A DNA stretch of 64,000 nt from Marisa cornuarietis (GCA_004794655.1 SMMW01000024.1:2309501-2373500); one strand, 5' to 3'; positions 45,346-57,088 are shown, counted from the stretch's first letter. The notes: a model not told the origin generated them from the sequence alone. A program made the numbers and translations.

Positions 45346-45435
45346 CTCTTCATGTGGCATCTGTTTACAGGGCTGGCTGCCTTGCCGTGACATAGCCTTA
45401 GTTGCTTGCTCGGCGTAAAACACTACCCCACCCTT
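45346..45435 (+). mobile_element. 5'-truncated SINE tail with 13-base target duplication
   Basis: Ninety bases flanked by CTTTGTCCTACTA at 45333-45345 and 45436-45448. The body is the conserved tail seen at 32372 and 48424. The paralogous DNA near 34235 lacks it, giving an empty site. A clear retrotransposition event after the tandem duplication. Confidence 0.85.
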
Positions 45436-45448
45436 CTTTGTCCTACTA

Positions 45449-46069
45449 GTAACTGTCTCGTGTTTGTAGATGGTGCTTTTTAAAAAGTATTTTTGACCAA
45501 GGGCGATTTATTTATTAAATTTCGTTTCAATATTATTATATTTTAGTTTACATACACAGTAGTAAATATGTAACAAGTTAATGGGACACAGAGGAATAAG
45601 CTATTATAACGCGCGTTATTATCTGATATATATCGAGGAAATTATATAGATTGTTACGGAACCTATAGTTTAAAAGAAAACATATTTAAACTATGTTCAA
45701 AAGGAAACATATAATCAGCTAGCAAATCTTTCAGAACAGAAAAACTTTACACAAAGAAATTGCTAAATATCATCTGGAATTTTAAGAAGTTGAAGTTAGC
45801 TTTTTAATTTCAGTAAACTTGTTTTTATGCCAGAGATTTGTCATTTGTCAATCACTTCTCTCTTGTCTTTCGCTTTGACTAAAGTGCATGCTGCAGTCGT
45901 TTCAAATATTTATACTTTTTAGTTAGCGATGCTCAAGCGTCATCAACAACATTAAATGATATAATCTGAATCTGATCCTTTATGATTGTTGAAGATTTTT
46001 TTCGTTTTCCTTCTATTTCTTGCCAAACAAAAAATACACTACATTAAAACTTCTCTATGATGCACTTTA
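45449..46069. other. Duplicated flank and intergenic DNA
   Basis: The first 60 bases continue the alignment with 34250-34310. The rest is AT-rich, without a gene. Confidence 0.4.
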
Positions 46070-46860
46070 AACAAGATTTAAGCATCGATGATTCACACAA
46101 ATGTTTCCTGACTTTTGGAGTCTAACTGCATGAGACACTTAAATAGTTACATGAATGGAGGCTTAGCACGAACCGTTGGCTCTGTCAGTGCTTTTTACTG
46201 CGATCCTGGGCCGCCTGTCAGCAGCATGCATCCCGATGTTGTTGTGTTTTTTATGTCCGACAACTTCGCACAAAGAAAAAAACTTTGACATTTTTTCTCG
46301 ATTGATTTCTGCAGGTTTCTGTTCTGATAAACGTCCTCTCTATTTATGGCTGGAAATAAAGATGGACAAAATCTGTTACGTTTAATCCATGGGTTGTTAA
46401 AATGGCTGGTGTAAAGGCTTCATCATAAGTTCAGTTGTTTATATACCTTGTTAACAGGCATGTTACGGTTTCTATCTCAGTACAATATATTTTAAATGCA
46501 ATTTGAAATGATGATCTTTAATTAACAATTCGTATATATGTAGGATTTAATATATTTTAATCAAATATTTTACTAAACATAACTTACATTTGAATTATGC
46601 TCTAAATCCTTGCTCGCAAGACAATCCACTAGTATAGAACATCTTGAGCCCAGTTCCGTTATTTTCTGTCCTCCAAACCTCAATATGTAAAACTTCTAGA
46701 ACTAATTAAACAAAAATAATTTTAAGAATGTTAGATAATTTAATTTTTATTATGTTATCACTTAAATATTTAAGAAACCGTGTTTTCTCTGTTTTCTCGA
46801 ATACAATGAAATGCGCAAATAACGGGCTTGAGTCACTGAAAGGAGAGCTGTACTTCACAA
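46070..46860. repeat. Duplicated intergenic block, second copy of 35480-36400
   Basis: Co-linear by eye with 35480-36400. Precedes the 49439 gene's promoter as the first copy precedes the 40710 gene's, once the LINE at 36.5-38 kb is discounted. Confidence 0.55.
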
Positions 46861-47170
46861 TTTAAAAGCAAACAAGTTTAAAAGAGAAAACTTTAACTAT
46901 CAAAGCTTTCACTAATATTACATTTTAATGTATACAGCGTGAACAATTGTTCACATTCCGCATGAGAAACTGTTTTTATGAGAAAGCAGATGCCTCACTG
47001 AACTCTTCTGAAGCACAATTTAGGACTGAATGCTTAATGTGTTTGTTTAAACTTTGTGAATACTGTGTGCAGTGCATGTGTGTGAGTGAGCGGCTATGCA
47101 TCTGTGTTTACATGCAGTCAGTGGTGGAACTAATAATAATTAATGTATAGATTTTGCGAGAGAAAGAGAA

Positions 47171-47208
47171 TGTGTATGTGTGTGTGTGTGTGTGTGTGTG
47201 CGTGTGTT
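47171..47208. repeat. (GT)n microsatellite
   Basis: About 17 GT units with a few changes. Confidence 0.9.
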
Positions 47209-47418
47209 TGTGTGCAGGTGCTCCCATGTATTTGCAAATGTGTGTAGAAGCGATGCTCACATCAAGTGTGGACACAGAGAAATTTACTTTTTCAACGATT
47301 AGTAAAGAACTGAAGAACGCACACAAGACCTTCTTCCCGGAAGAAAATTAGATAGCTAATATCTATATTGGGCAACAAAAAGACTCAGAAAGGCGTAATT
47401 ATTGGACATTTTTAAAGA

Positions 47419-47698
47419 AATAATTGGAAGTGCGGAAATTTTACCGAAGAAACGGAAGTGCTAGAAAACCTGAAAAAAGATTGTTCCCCTTGTCGTTGAC
47501 ATTTTATACTTTTCAGATCTCTAAAGATAAGTATAAAATTTCAATACGATTGCTGGAGGAGGGAAGGTGAATCTGAACCCCCTGTGCTGGTTGCAATTTC
47601 TGCATATATACAACGATGAACAAAGCTTACTTTAGCAAGAGATGGCTGTTTTGGCGGTGTAATCTGCAATGTTCGTTTCTGCTTAACAACTGTGGAAG
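47419..47698 (+). promoter_or_regulatory. Inferred promoter and non-coding exon 1 of the 49439 GPCR
   Basis: AATAATTGGAAG at 47419-47430, TATA-like TATAAAA at 47532-47538, and exon end GTTTCTGCTTAACAACTGTG plus GAAG followed by GTAAG at 47699. The TTTCTGCTTAACAA word is shared with the 40710 gene at the same place. Acceptor TTTTTTTTGCAG with AG 49323-49324 predicts a 1.6 kb intron. Confidence 0.6.
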
Positions 47699-48423
47699 GT
47701 AAGATTTAAAGCAAAAAGATTTTGTTCTCATCTTAAGACTGTCAATCATTGTTATTCCCATCTTGATTATCATGTTTTTATTAACCGCCATTAAATCAGA
47801 ATAGTAGTTACGTAGACCGACCTTTGCTGGTTTAGCATCTCAGTATATTAGGCAGCTGCATTAACCTACCCCAAGAGAATACTATACTGTTGTCAGTGGT
47901 AAGTCATCAAAATTCTAGATTCATATAAGCAGGCTAAGAGTACAAACTGGATAATCTCCCTCCAAACAGCAATAAGAACCGAAGAAAAAAAACTTTGCCA
48001 TAAATGAATTAATATGACTCAGCCTAGCATAACCATATAATAACAAATAGCATAACCATATAAAAACAAAATTCAACCACAGAAAATATGGGGCTCTTTC
48101 CATAGCGAGACCTATAACCAAACACGGCAAACAAATAATATAGTAAAATGCAAACCCCTTGAAAATACTATGCACAAACTGTAAAGATGGTGGAAACCAT
48201 TAAATTCCAGAATACTAAAGACAAAAAGTATTAAAAGGAAAATTATAACAGACTAGAAGTCTTTCAAGTAATAAACTGTAGAAGTAATATAGTACCTAAA
48301 ACTAAACAGTAGTATAGAGTATAGAAAAAATAGGGCAACAGAAGGGATCTGCAGTACGCCACCACTGCGGACAGGCCTCCTGGACACCTAGAGCAAGAGA
48401 CAAGAACTGCAGAAGAGGGTTGG

Positions 48424-48500
48424 CTGGTTGGTTAACTGGTTGTGTTTAACGCCGTGCCAGCAACTAAAGTCATATCACGAGGGCACCAGCAACAGTAAAC
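48424..48500 (-). mobile_element. SINE tail fragment, reverse orientation
   Basis: Reads TGTGTTTAACGCCGTGCCAG and CAACTAAAGTCATATCACG on the plus strand, the reverse of the tails at 32372 and 45346. It sits in the inferred intron of the 49439 gene. The rest of that intron (47699-49324) shows no other feature. Confidence 0.65.
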
Positions 48501-49438
48501 AGCATCTTTGGTGTCACGAAACAGTGACTCTCCTCCCACACCTCCCCTAACCTCTTCCCCTCCTCGCTCATTCCATTCTCCACTCCCCATATCCCAATCC
48601 TCCCACTTTGTAAAATTGCCTTACGGTGAAAACACTTTTCCCTTTCAAAAATCAACAACAAAACTCAGTTGAAGCAAGAGGCTTTTTTTGTTCGTTATTT
48701 TATTTATTTATTACAAAATAATCGACAAACGCTGAAGAAGAATAATCTTCTGGAGAGAAAGGAGATAATATCCTAGGAAGCGGAACCATAGCAGTGCTGC
48801 TAGATGGAAAAGGAACACAACTTTACAGTTGATGTTCAAATGTAGGGAACTGATCCTCAAATGATTTTGCAGTTTCTCTTGATATGTCAGGAATTTGGCA
48901 TAGAAAACAACTTTAAAGCCTAAAATTCAGAAACTGGTAAAATGAACTCATAAATTTTGCATTAGAAATGGTAGAACAACTTCACTGACGTATGAAGAGC
49001 CAAGAAACTAAGTTAGAGATAGTCTGGATATGCGGCAGGGCTTTTATGCCAATGTGATATTCAACCAAATTTTTGACAGTTGTTACCTTGGGGTGTATAA
49101 AGTAACTGCTTGGAAAATAGTTTGCAAATGAACTTTTGCTTAAGAGATATTTAAGGTACGAATTGTTGACAATTTTATTTTCAACATCGATAATAAAAGA
49201 CATGTCACTCAATTTTTTTTATAATGTTCGCAGTTTCTTATAAAGTGGAAAGTAGAAACCACTTTAATAGTAAATACGTAACAATATTTCATCTTAAAAT
49301 TAGAAAACGAAATTTTTTTTGCAGGGTTAACACCAAAGAACCAGTCAAGATGAACCAAGTTTCCTCATAACACTATTCCATAATGCTTTTCAAACCCATA
49401 TAAGTACTTAGTTAAACTTTTAACCTTGCTAGGTTACA

Positions 49439-50473
49439 ATGAATATCACCAGCTATATTCAAGAGAATTGCACAAATGTGACTTCAAATGACGGTCGGAC
49501 GGACCTTATCAGCCTAGAGACCGAGCAACTGATCGCAAAGTTAAAATCAGCTGCCATCATACCGTTATTCTATGTTGTTGGCGGCCCATCAAATGTAATC
49601 AACATCATTGTCTTCTTTAAACAAGGTTTGAGAGATCGAGTAAATCTGTGTCTGTTCAGTTTAGCTCTCGTCGATTTCTTGTACCTCTCCTACTTTCTCC
49701 TCCTGTTTTCCGAGCAAATTTTTATGTTTCAGTCTCGTGAAAAGTACGGACCTGTCTACGCTTTCTTCGTGAACAACAAAATTATGCTTTTCTACAGCGC
49801 GCCATATGCGTCCATGTTTCTGTCTGCCGTGATAGCAATAGAGAGATGTGTTTGTGTTTTATTTCCGCTACAGGCAAAGACTTTTCTCAAGACAAGGACA
49901 ATGGGTGTCATGATTTTCATTTCTGTACCCGTCATTGTGTTCCTGCGTCTCGTGGTTACTGCCAAGTATACAGTCACTTGTGTGTTGGACAGCAGACCAC
50001 AGATAACCTATTTGGAGTTGTTAGCAACAGACTACGAGAAAAGAAATAAAGTTATGCTAGATATTATAGATGGCATAATTTATGGTTTTATTATTGCAAT
50101 AGGATGTCCAATCATTGTAATGATCGCTACTGTAATAACGTCTGTACGGCTATGGCAGGTAGTTGCCTGGAGAAAACAGGCCTCCACGTGTGAGTCTAAA
50201 AAGGAGATTGCTTTAACCAAAATGCTTATTGCCTTGTCTATGGAATTTCTTTTGTTCTCCTTGATGAAGATGGCGCTCAGAACGGTTCCAATATTTAACT
50301 CTAATTTTAGTACTGCCGGAAAATATCGCTCACTTTTCCTTGTTTGCGCCAGCATTTCCGAAGCCTGTGGCTACATAGGGTCGTCTCTTCATTTATTCAT
50401 TTACTATTTTTCTGGTTCCAAATACAGACAAACGTTTCATAACTTGTTTTCGAAAACTTATATTGAAAAGTAA
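49439..50473 (+). CDS. Class A chemosensory-type GPCR, intact, 344 aa
   Basis: Single coding exon from ATG 49439 (MNITSYIQENC). Sequons N2 (NIT) and N12 (NVT area), Cys11; TM1 GGPSNVIN; ICL1 KQGLRDRVN; TM2 SLALVDF; TM3 ending IERC; ICL2 PLQAKTFLKTR; ECL2 Cys in VTCVLDS; TM5 IAIGCPIIVMIA; ICL3 AWRKQAST; TM6 ALTKMLIALSMEF; TM7 ending LFIYYFSGSKYR; short tail ending YIEK. More diverged from the 29174/40710 pair than these are from each other. Its TM1-ICL1 uses KQGL as in the left-hand genes. AATAAA at 50744-50749, in a context similar to the poly(A) signal of the 29174 gene. Membrane receptor of unknown ligand. Confidence 0.93.
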   Translation: MNITSYIQENCTNVTSNDGRTDLISLETEQLIAKLKSAAIIPLFYVVGGPSNVINIIVFFKQGLRDRVNLCLFSLALVDFLYLSYFLLLFSEQIFMFQSREKYGPVYAFFVNNKIMLFYSAPYASMFLSAVIAIERCVCVLFPLQAKTFLKTRTMGVMIFISVPVIVFLRLVVTAKYTVTCVLDSRPQITYLELLATDYEKRNKVMLDIIDGIIYGFIIAIGCPIIVMIATVITSVRLWQVVAWRKQASTCESKKEIALTKMLIALSMEFLLFSLMKMALRTVPIFNSNFSTAGKYRSLFLVCASISEACGYIGSSLHLFIYYFSGSKYRQTFHNLFSKTYIEK

Positions 50474-50959
50474 GTAAAATTATTCTGAACAAATAGTATC
50501 TGACAGCCAAAACTAGACATGATAGGTCTAAAATACAATACCCTCGAGTATTTTTCTATGCATAAGGGCAGATATGCCTTTATTTTTGTAATTTTTAATC
50601 ATTCAGTAAAGCGAAGCGCAAAAGGGAGTCTGTACAAATATGAATTCCATTTAAAGATTTCGGTATAAAGATGTTTTCGCAATTCTGGTCCAGGCTTACG
50701 CTTGCCAAATGCCGTAAAATTGATCAGGAAACAGCGCAGATACAATAAATTTTGGCAATAATTAGTGACCCGGCATCTGTTATCGGCTAATTAAGATCGA
50801 ATTAACTCTGTAATGCCTCACGTTGATGCCTTATTTTGAGTTATGGTATAATATTTGTTTTTTGAAAATAAAAATAATTTGCCTAAAGACCTACGCATCA
50901 TTCACATATTTTATTAACAAAGCTTCTGAAAGATGCTCTAGAAACGTGGCTTGTCTTCC

Positions 50960-51255
50960 TTTACCATTTCTTACCTTTCATTATGTTTTTCGTTATTTCT
51001 GATACGTAAACGGTCAGCGGTGTGTTTGATTACCGACGTTCTTATGTTCTGTAAAGAAAGACAAGATTATGCTGATATTATCGTTGGAATATTTAACACT
51101 TTGATTGTTTCAAAAGGATCGCATCATTGTGATAATAAATTTTGTAGTAATGTCTGTAAAGTTTTGTCAGATAGTTGTTTGGAGGAAACAGGCCTCCACA
51201 AGTAATTCTAGAAATGAAATAGTTTAATTGAAATGATTTTCGTTTTGTCAGTAAA
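50960..51255 (+). pseudogene. GPCR relic (TM4 to TM6 start)
   Basis: Decayed plus-strand copy less than 600 bases after the intact 49439 gene. Recognisable in shifting frames: TVSGVFDYRR (compare TVGCVFDSRQ), KQDYADIIVGIF-like bases (compare KVMLDIIDGIF), VVMSVKFCQIVVWRKQAST (compare VITSVRLWQVVAWRKQAST) and NSRNEIV before a stop. Shows an extra duplicate was once here. Confidence 0.8.
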
Positions 51256-51309
51256 AACGGCAAATAGGCAAGGACGCCATGATGCTCCTGATCTGACAGT
51301 TTTATTGTT

Positions 51310-51390
51310 GTTTGAGAGACGCAAATGTGCAGCAGCTTACAGTCACGAGGACTTACTACTTGTGAAAGAAACTGTTGACAGTAAGTGCAA
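51310..51390. repeat. Short third copy of duplicated flank
   Basis: GTTGTTTGAGAGACGCAAAT and following bases align with 53655 and 61430 onward in the large duplication, placing this piece at an old duplication edge next to the receptor relic. Confidence 0.5.
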
Positions 51391-51589
51391 GTCTATTCCC
51401 CCCAAAGTTTCCTTAAATACCTTTTCCGATCGGTGTTGGCACCACGTAGGAGCAAAACCCCACCAAGTGCATGAGAGCGAAATTCGCCGACTTGCTGTTT
51501 TGCTTTGCAACCGATCTAGCCAACCTTGACTATCTGCCATGTTTCTCTCAAACGTGCAGCTGTTCGCTAGAAAGATGAGCTGCTATTCC

Positions 51590-51960
51590 TTCTACTCAAA
51601 TCTCTTCAACAGTTGAAAAAACGACGAGCGTTCTGCTTCACTGAAACATGGCTAGACCCGATATACCCCACTTTGGCTCTCGGACCACCCGGGTTCTCCC
51701 TGTATCGCGACTACCATTCACCAAAAATATTTGTCAAGAATACGATAAGCAGAATGTGCTTATCTAGAAATAGTAGATGGTGCACTTACAGGCTATAGAG
51801 CAAGTAGACCATTCTAAGTTCATGGGACCACCATCTTGAACGATCTCAGCTGTGACGACGATGTAGTGTCTTTCGTCGAGAAGGCCCAAAACCGACTCTC
51901 CTTCCTGAGCCCTTTGAAAAAGTTTGGCCTCAGGAGGGACATTCAGGTCCAGTTTAATCC
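51590..51960 (+). mobile_element. L2-like LINE fragment with endonuclease joined to RT tail
   Basis: 51598-51720 reads KKRRAFCFTETWLDP then GPPGFSLYRDYHS, the start of an L2/CR1-group endonuclease. After a break, 51800-51955 reads HSKFMGTTILNDLSCDD and KAQNRLSFLSPLKKFGLRRD, the C-terminal region of the same protein. Most of the endonuclease and RT between them is deleted. Confidence 0.7.
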
Positions 51961-52595
51961 ATCTCACTCGGGCCTGTAGTTGACTTAAGGCCAGCCGGCC
52001 ACACGCTGACGCGGGCCTTAACTCCTCGTAAGGCACATGTTTGTTTATTTTATACACGCATAAAATGCGTTGTTTCGGAAAAAAATATCTGGCAGCGATT
52101 GAGAATGTACAGACATTCTGTTACACTCTGATACGGCAGCACCGCACAGAAACAGAAAATCTGACTCGACCGGGTGGTGAGTACAGCTATCAGAACAACT
52201 GGCTGCGACCTGCTTGCTGCAGGTATGATCTCTGTCAAGCGTACTGTGTGCAGGGAGCGTGAGATTTTGGCTGACAAGTCACACCCAGCCAACGATTTAT
52301 TTCCCCACATGCACTATGAAGCAAGGTACAGATTTCTCTAGGCCAAAATATTCCGTTTCTAATGTTTCTAAGCTAAAGCTGTGGACTCAGTAGTTTCTCT
52401 GAACTTACCTGTTCATAGCTGACTTTTTTTCATGTGTTTTCTTGAAGCTATGTGCAAGTTTGTGTGGTGGAAGTGAACATGTTTCAAGCGTATCTGCGCG
52501 CTCGAATGTGTTTACGGTTATGTATATGCATAGAGATCTTGGTGGAACTAAAGTGTAAGGGGTATATTACTGTGTATGTGTGTTTGCGTGCGTGC

Positions 52596-52600
<5 letters not shown>

Positions 52601-52632
<32 letters not shown>
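52601..52632. repeat. (GT)n microsatellite
   Basis: About 16 GT units followed by (GA)n. 51960-52600 otherwise holds no recognised feature. Confidence 0.9.
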
Positions 52633-52640
<8 letters not shown>

Positions 52641-52649
52641 TGAGATAAC

Positions 52650-55260
52650 ATCCGACACTATTAAAACTAAATGCTTTTGTAGTCAAAGCTCAAGTATAAT
52701 TAAGATTATACTCTCGTTCTTGACAATTTTTTTCAAGATTTTTTTCTAGTAACTATGTAGACTTTTGTAACTAATGTAAGAGTATGACAGACGTTATGGA
52801 AACTTATGATTTAGTGTTCATCACGGACCTTCATTACTGGATAAGCGACTCAGGTTCATGTCCGGTGTAAGTCTTGGCTTTCCTTTAGACAGGCCTCGTG
52901 TTTCCGGCTCTTTGTTTTCATACCTTAAATAAATTCTTAAAATAGATGTTTTGTTTTTGTAACAGAACAATCTATACAATTGTTTCCCAAAAATAAAAAA
53001 CAATGTTTTTTTTTACTTGTTAGTGGTAAAACAAGTCAATAGCATCTGTCGTGACGATGTTTTTTATATTATAAAGTTGTCGAAAAAATCGAAATGCGTT
53101 TTCTATAAACAAACAGAATACAATTTACAGAAAATACTGTTTATTTTGCAATCAATCTTCTTTACCAAGATTATGATGACAGAAAAGCTTCATTACTCAC
53201 TTCTAAAATTTGTTCTACGTTAGGAATATATGCCATTTTGACAGAAAACGGAAGCGAAAGCCCTTTGTTTTTAGAGTTTATTACGATTGGTCACTCCTAT
53301 GATAGAGCAAAGAGGCGACGAATGAGAGACACTTATCCAGTGAATGAAGATCCGTGGTGTTCATACTCCTGAAATGTAGAGGTAAAAGTGACAAAAGTGT
53401 CCTTGTACCACTTTTTGTGTGGGTTCTAACAGGCAATAAATGTGTTTTCGGTGAATCCCCTTCAGAGATAAGCTTTTATCCAAACAACAAATATACAACA
53501 CTTTTTAAATCACTAAGGAGTGAAGCATAAAGACTTAAATATGATTATGAGGATAATAAAGCAAAATAAATAAGTAATGAAATTAAGATGGAGCCGGTAA
53601 GAAATGGTGTCATGATAATGAGCCTGATGGTATTGTGTTCTGTTATTTATGTGTTGTTTGAAAGAACCAAATGTGCACTAGAATTCAGACGAGAGGATTT
53701 ACTGTTTTTATACTGTTTATAAAAGACAATGTTAACAGCAAATCTGTTCGACCTATTTATACCTCTTTGATCGCCGTTAGCAGCACCTACACAGATAAAC
53801 ATGACAAAGCGCAAAAGTACAGGGTCCAGGAAAAGCTGTACTTGATGATATCATCAATGGGGTCCGATGTCCAAACACCTCCCTCCTCTCAGCTTCTTTG
53901 ACTATGGTGTGGTCATCCCGCCTTCTACCGCCAAATTGCAGATGAGGGCCTTCAGACAATGGAACTACAGATAATCTACAATGCCGTCTGCCTGGATTGA
54001 CATGAAAGCGCTAACGATCCCATCTGCTAACACTCATAAGTAGCTGGACGTCATCACTTCTTAAATCGATGTCTTTGATGAGGTATAGACGAACCGCACC
54101 AAGTCCTGTGGAAGCCGAAATCTATGGTTGAACGTCAGTGTCAAAACCAATCAGAAGCAAAGAAAATAGAGTCTGTCCATGATGCATCAATCAAGCGGGT
54201 AATAGGGATAAGTATGGTCTACAGGAAGCCACACTCCTAGTGCATTTTTTATTTCAGTTTCCATCCCGCAGCTCCTGAGCTGTGTAGCCTGCTAACCGTA
54301 ATCCACTGCAAGTGGACAATACCGCCAAGCAACGAGAACTCCACCACCCTTAAAACGCTGAATAAGCAATAGGGTCATCTCTTCACACCAGTGAAAGCCA
54401 AGTACAAAACAGCAGGAAAACAGCAGACCCCGACACCTGTCTGTTCCCTTACTAAAGAATCGCCCTGGACACTTCTTTTCTGCTTTTACAGATATTTTGA
54501 ACACATGGCTTCATTTCGCTATCGTCCCCAGCTGTTTTAGATCATCAGTATCTTTTGCCAAAAATCCGTGATGAAATCATGAAACGACTACAGACCCTTG
54601 TCCTTGATATCTATAGTCAAGAATGTTCTGTAACTACTAGTTCTAAGACATCTGCTAACCATTAGTCGGTCGATAGATGATGCCCTTCGGCTCTTTCTCT
54701 CTCGTGGTTTTTCATTCCCGGTACCTTAAATTCGTTGGCTGCTAAGCAAGCCTTCTCTTTTTAGATTTCAGCTATGCCGTCATCACCATTATACCAAAAA
54801 AACTCGATACATTCTCGGGTTTTAGTCTCTCTAAGTCAGTCTGCTTTTGGATCCTTGAATTCCTCTCAACTGTCCCTAAAAAAGTCACAGTCAATGATCG
54901 CTTAACAAACATCTAACTTCTCTTTAGAAGCGCACCCTAGGCTTACGACATCTCTTCCTTTCTATACCGTCTCTTTGCCAACTGGTGTTTCTCTGTTCAC
55001 GGATTCAGTCGGTGATGAAATTTACCGACGACACACCAGTCTGCGTACCGCCAACATGCTGCATGGTAAACAGTTCCCAGCTAAATGGCTTTAAGACTAA
55101 TGAGATGGTGTCTGATCAACAGGAAAAGAAATGGTGTGGCCAAAGAGCAGGCAGATCACTTCAAGTTTCTAGAATTCACCATTTCGAACGACCTTTACTG
55201 AGGTAGCAATTTGGTTTTTCATCAGAGAGGCCCACCAATGATGTTACTTCTTACTCTGTG
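52650..55260. repeat. Segmental duplication copy A (partner 60950-64000)
   Basis: Co-linear by eye with 60950-62741 and 63776-64000. Shared words include GTAACTATGTA, GGTTCTAACAGGCAATAAAT and TATAAGCTTTTATC (GATAAGCTTTTATC here). Copy A has about 550 bases (52800-53350) absent from B. It is part of the large unit following the 49439 gene and its truncated sister at 59003. Confidence 0.8.
53790..55260 (+). mobile_element. L2-like LINE relic in copy A
   Basis: Heavily decayed plus-strand ORF2: bases near 54770 read as an LFLDFSYAVI-type RT start, 54840-54900 as WILEFLSTVP and KVTVND, 55018-55045 as KFTDDTPVCVPP (the FADD catalytic box changed to FTDD), and 55155-55195 as DHFKFLEFTISNDL near the C-terminus. 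No long open frame. Antisense frames here are shadows. Confidence 0.65.
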
Positions 55261-55640
55261 GCAGACCTAGCGGTGACCTATTGTTTACTGTGTAATTCAT
55301 TTTTTGTATCCGTATGTGACGTGAATGGAGCTGTGACAAGAGAACATAAAAGAAGGCTGGATCGTAAAAGAAAGATCGTCTGCAGGGCGAAACAAAGAAT
55401 CGAAGCATTTGTTGGTGGTTCGGGGAAGCGTCTCTCGCCTTTTGGCAGCGTCTCATTTGTATGAACGCTTCAGAAGCCGTTGAATATTAAATCTGCCAAT
55501 AAAAATTTGTGAAATTATCTACGACTTCATAGACTTCGTTCACTGGAAAGTTAATGTTACAGTGGATTAGGTTCCACGAACCATTGACGATGGCAGAAGG
55601 TTCTGAGTTTTATAAGCAGCACCGTTCCACCATTTATCGT

Positions 55641-55643
<3 letters not shown>

Positions 55644-55690
<47 letters not shown>
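55644..55690. repeat. (AC)n microsatellite
   Basis: About 23 AC units, directly before a SINE tail. Confidence 0.95.
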
Positions 55691-55694
<4 letters not shown>

Positions 55695-55802
55695 CGACCC
55701 TGCTAGTGATGGGTACCTGATCAGACAGGAGATTGAGGACGGTAAATCAGCGAGAGAAAATAAGCCCAACCCTCACAAATGCTGAGCCCTCTCTTATAGA
55801 TG
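55691..55802 (+). mobile_element. SINE tail fragment, same family as 4789-5003
   Basis: AGTCGACCCTGCTAGTGATG, GGGTACCTGA, GGAGATTG and AAATGCTGAG follow the order seen in the nested SINE. The tRNA-like head is missing, possibly replaced by the (AC)n tract. Confidence 0.65.
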
Positions 55803-56958
55803 TTTACAGATGGCTAAATAAGTAATATTCCTGTTATTTTTCAAACAACATAAATCAAATATAAAGTTAGTTTTACCTTTTAAAACACAAGAAAAAACGA
55901 CGTTAATCATTGAGAAACAAATGTTTCTCCAGTTCGGCCCACATCTCCTTTTCTATGATTTGTTACTTGTGCCACAATGCGTGACAGCTCGTTTGCTTCC
56001 CGTCACAATGAGGACTAGCAGAGAAACAGTTCTTTCCCAGTAAACCGTCTATGTGGTTATTGAATTTTTTAAATGTTAGTTTTTTGCTGTTTTTCTTTTT
56101 AGCGAAGTCACCTCTTCGTTCTGTTCATCGATTTTTATATGTTTGCTGCTCTGCATCTGATTACAAACACTTACATGGCTGTACGCGCTTTATCGACCTA
56201 AAGTGCTCGGATGTCAGTGTCTCCAGTCTTTGTCCTGCTAGGCTGGTCTCCCATGTGCTCTTACGTCGTTATTTCCACAAACAGTGGAAAAGCAAGGCCC
56301 TTAGTTTAGTTACTTGTATATACGGGAAACATTGAACTAGCGAAATGGAATCGTTTACATGTTAGGACTTATTTGAAAAACACACTCTTACCATCTCTTC
56401 TGACAGACCTAAATTTTTTTACTCTTTCTTCCAGAAATGCATCTTGAAACAATATTTAATTTACAAGACACTGTTTTCTCGCAAACGAAATTTACAAATT
56501 AAGATACCTGAAGTCAATGAGCATTATGTTTGTATTTTTAAAATGTATTCAAAATGTTAAAACAATTTTCAGGAATTTTCATGACCGATTTAGCAACACC
56601 CAATAATAGGAAATTTAAGGACTGAAAAGGGAAATTATTTGAATTAATTTCTCCATTTGAACGTCAAGGCACGTGCAAGAAAATAAAAATGTTAGAACAT
56701 GCGGAAAAAATGAAAGGAACAAAGAGCATTTCGAAACAGAAAATTGTTAATCGGTGATGGAAATGGCATGACATAATATTTTTATAGTCTTATGAAAGTA
56801 AATTTGCACGTGGAAAAATAATCTGTTACAAATAGCGTTTATTTTAACATACTTCTGTTTTTTATCCTTAAAGAGAAGTTCAGTATAACATGCGAGAGTG
56901 GTATGGCTGGAGGGGGTGTCCTTAATCACTTTTGCCGTGCTCCAACCTTTACCATAAA
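55803..56958. other. Intergenic, no gene seen
   Basis: AT-rich upstream flank of the 59003 pseudogene; no recognised feature. Confidence 0.4.
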
Positions 56959-57088
56959 TATAAAACACAATGTGTTTCTGCTACAATTAATCCACCAGGC
57001 ATCATTTAGAATTGACACAGCAGTTTAGATGACTATTTGTAGACGAGATAGTCCTGAAATGCACAGTACTGGTTAGCACCAGCTTAAG
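56959..57088 (+). promoter_or_regulatory. Inferred promoter and exon 1 of the truncated 59003 copy
   Basis: TATAAAA at 56959-56965, then an exon ending GGTTAGCACCAGCTTAAG with donor GTAAGAATT at 57089, as at the sister genes. Acceptor CTCGTTTTTTTGCAG has AG 58919-58920. The implied 1.8 kb intron is mostly the solo LTR. The cis pattern is intact although the coding region is not. Confidence 0.5.

Noticed and set aside
54292..54504. Antisense frame similar to 61981-62292, apparently a conserved small protein
   Set aside because: It lies opposite the duplicated LINE; similarity reflects DNA duplication, with no start context or domain.
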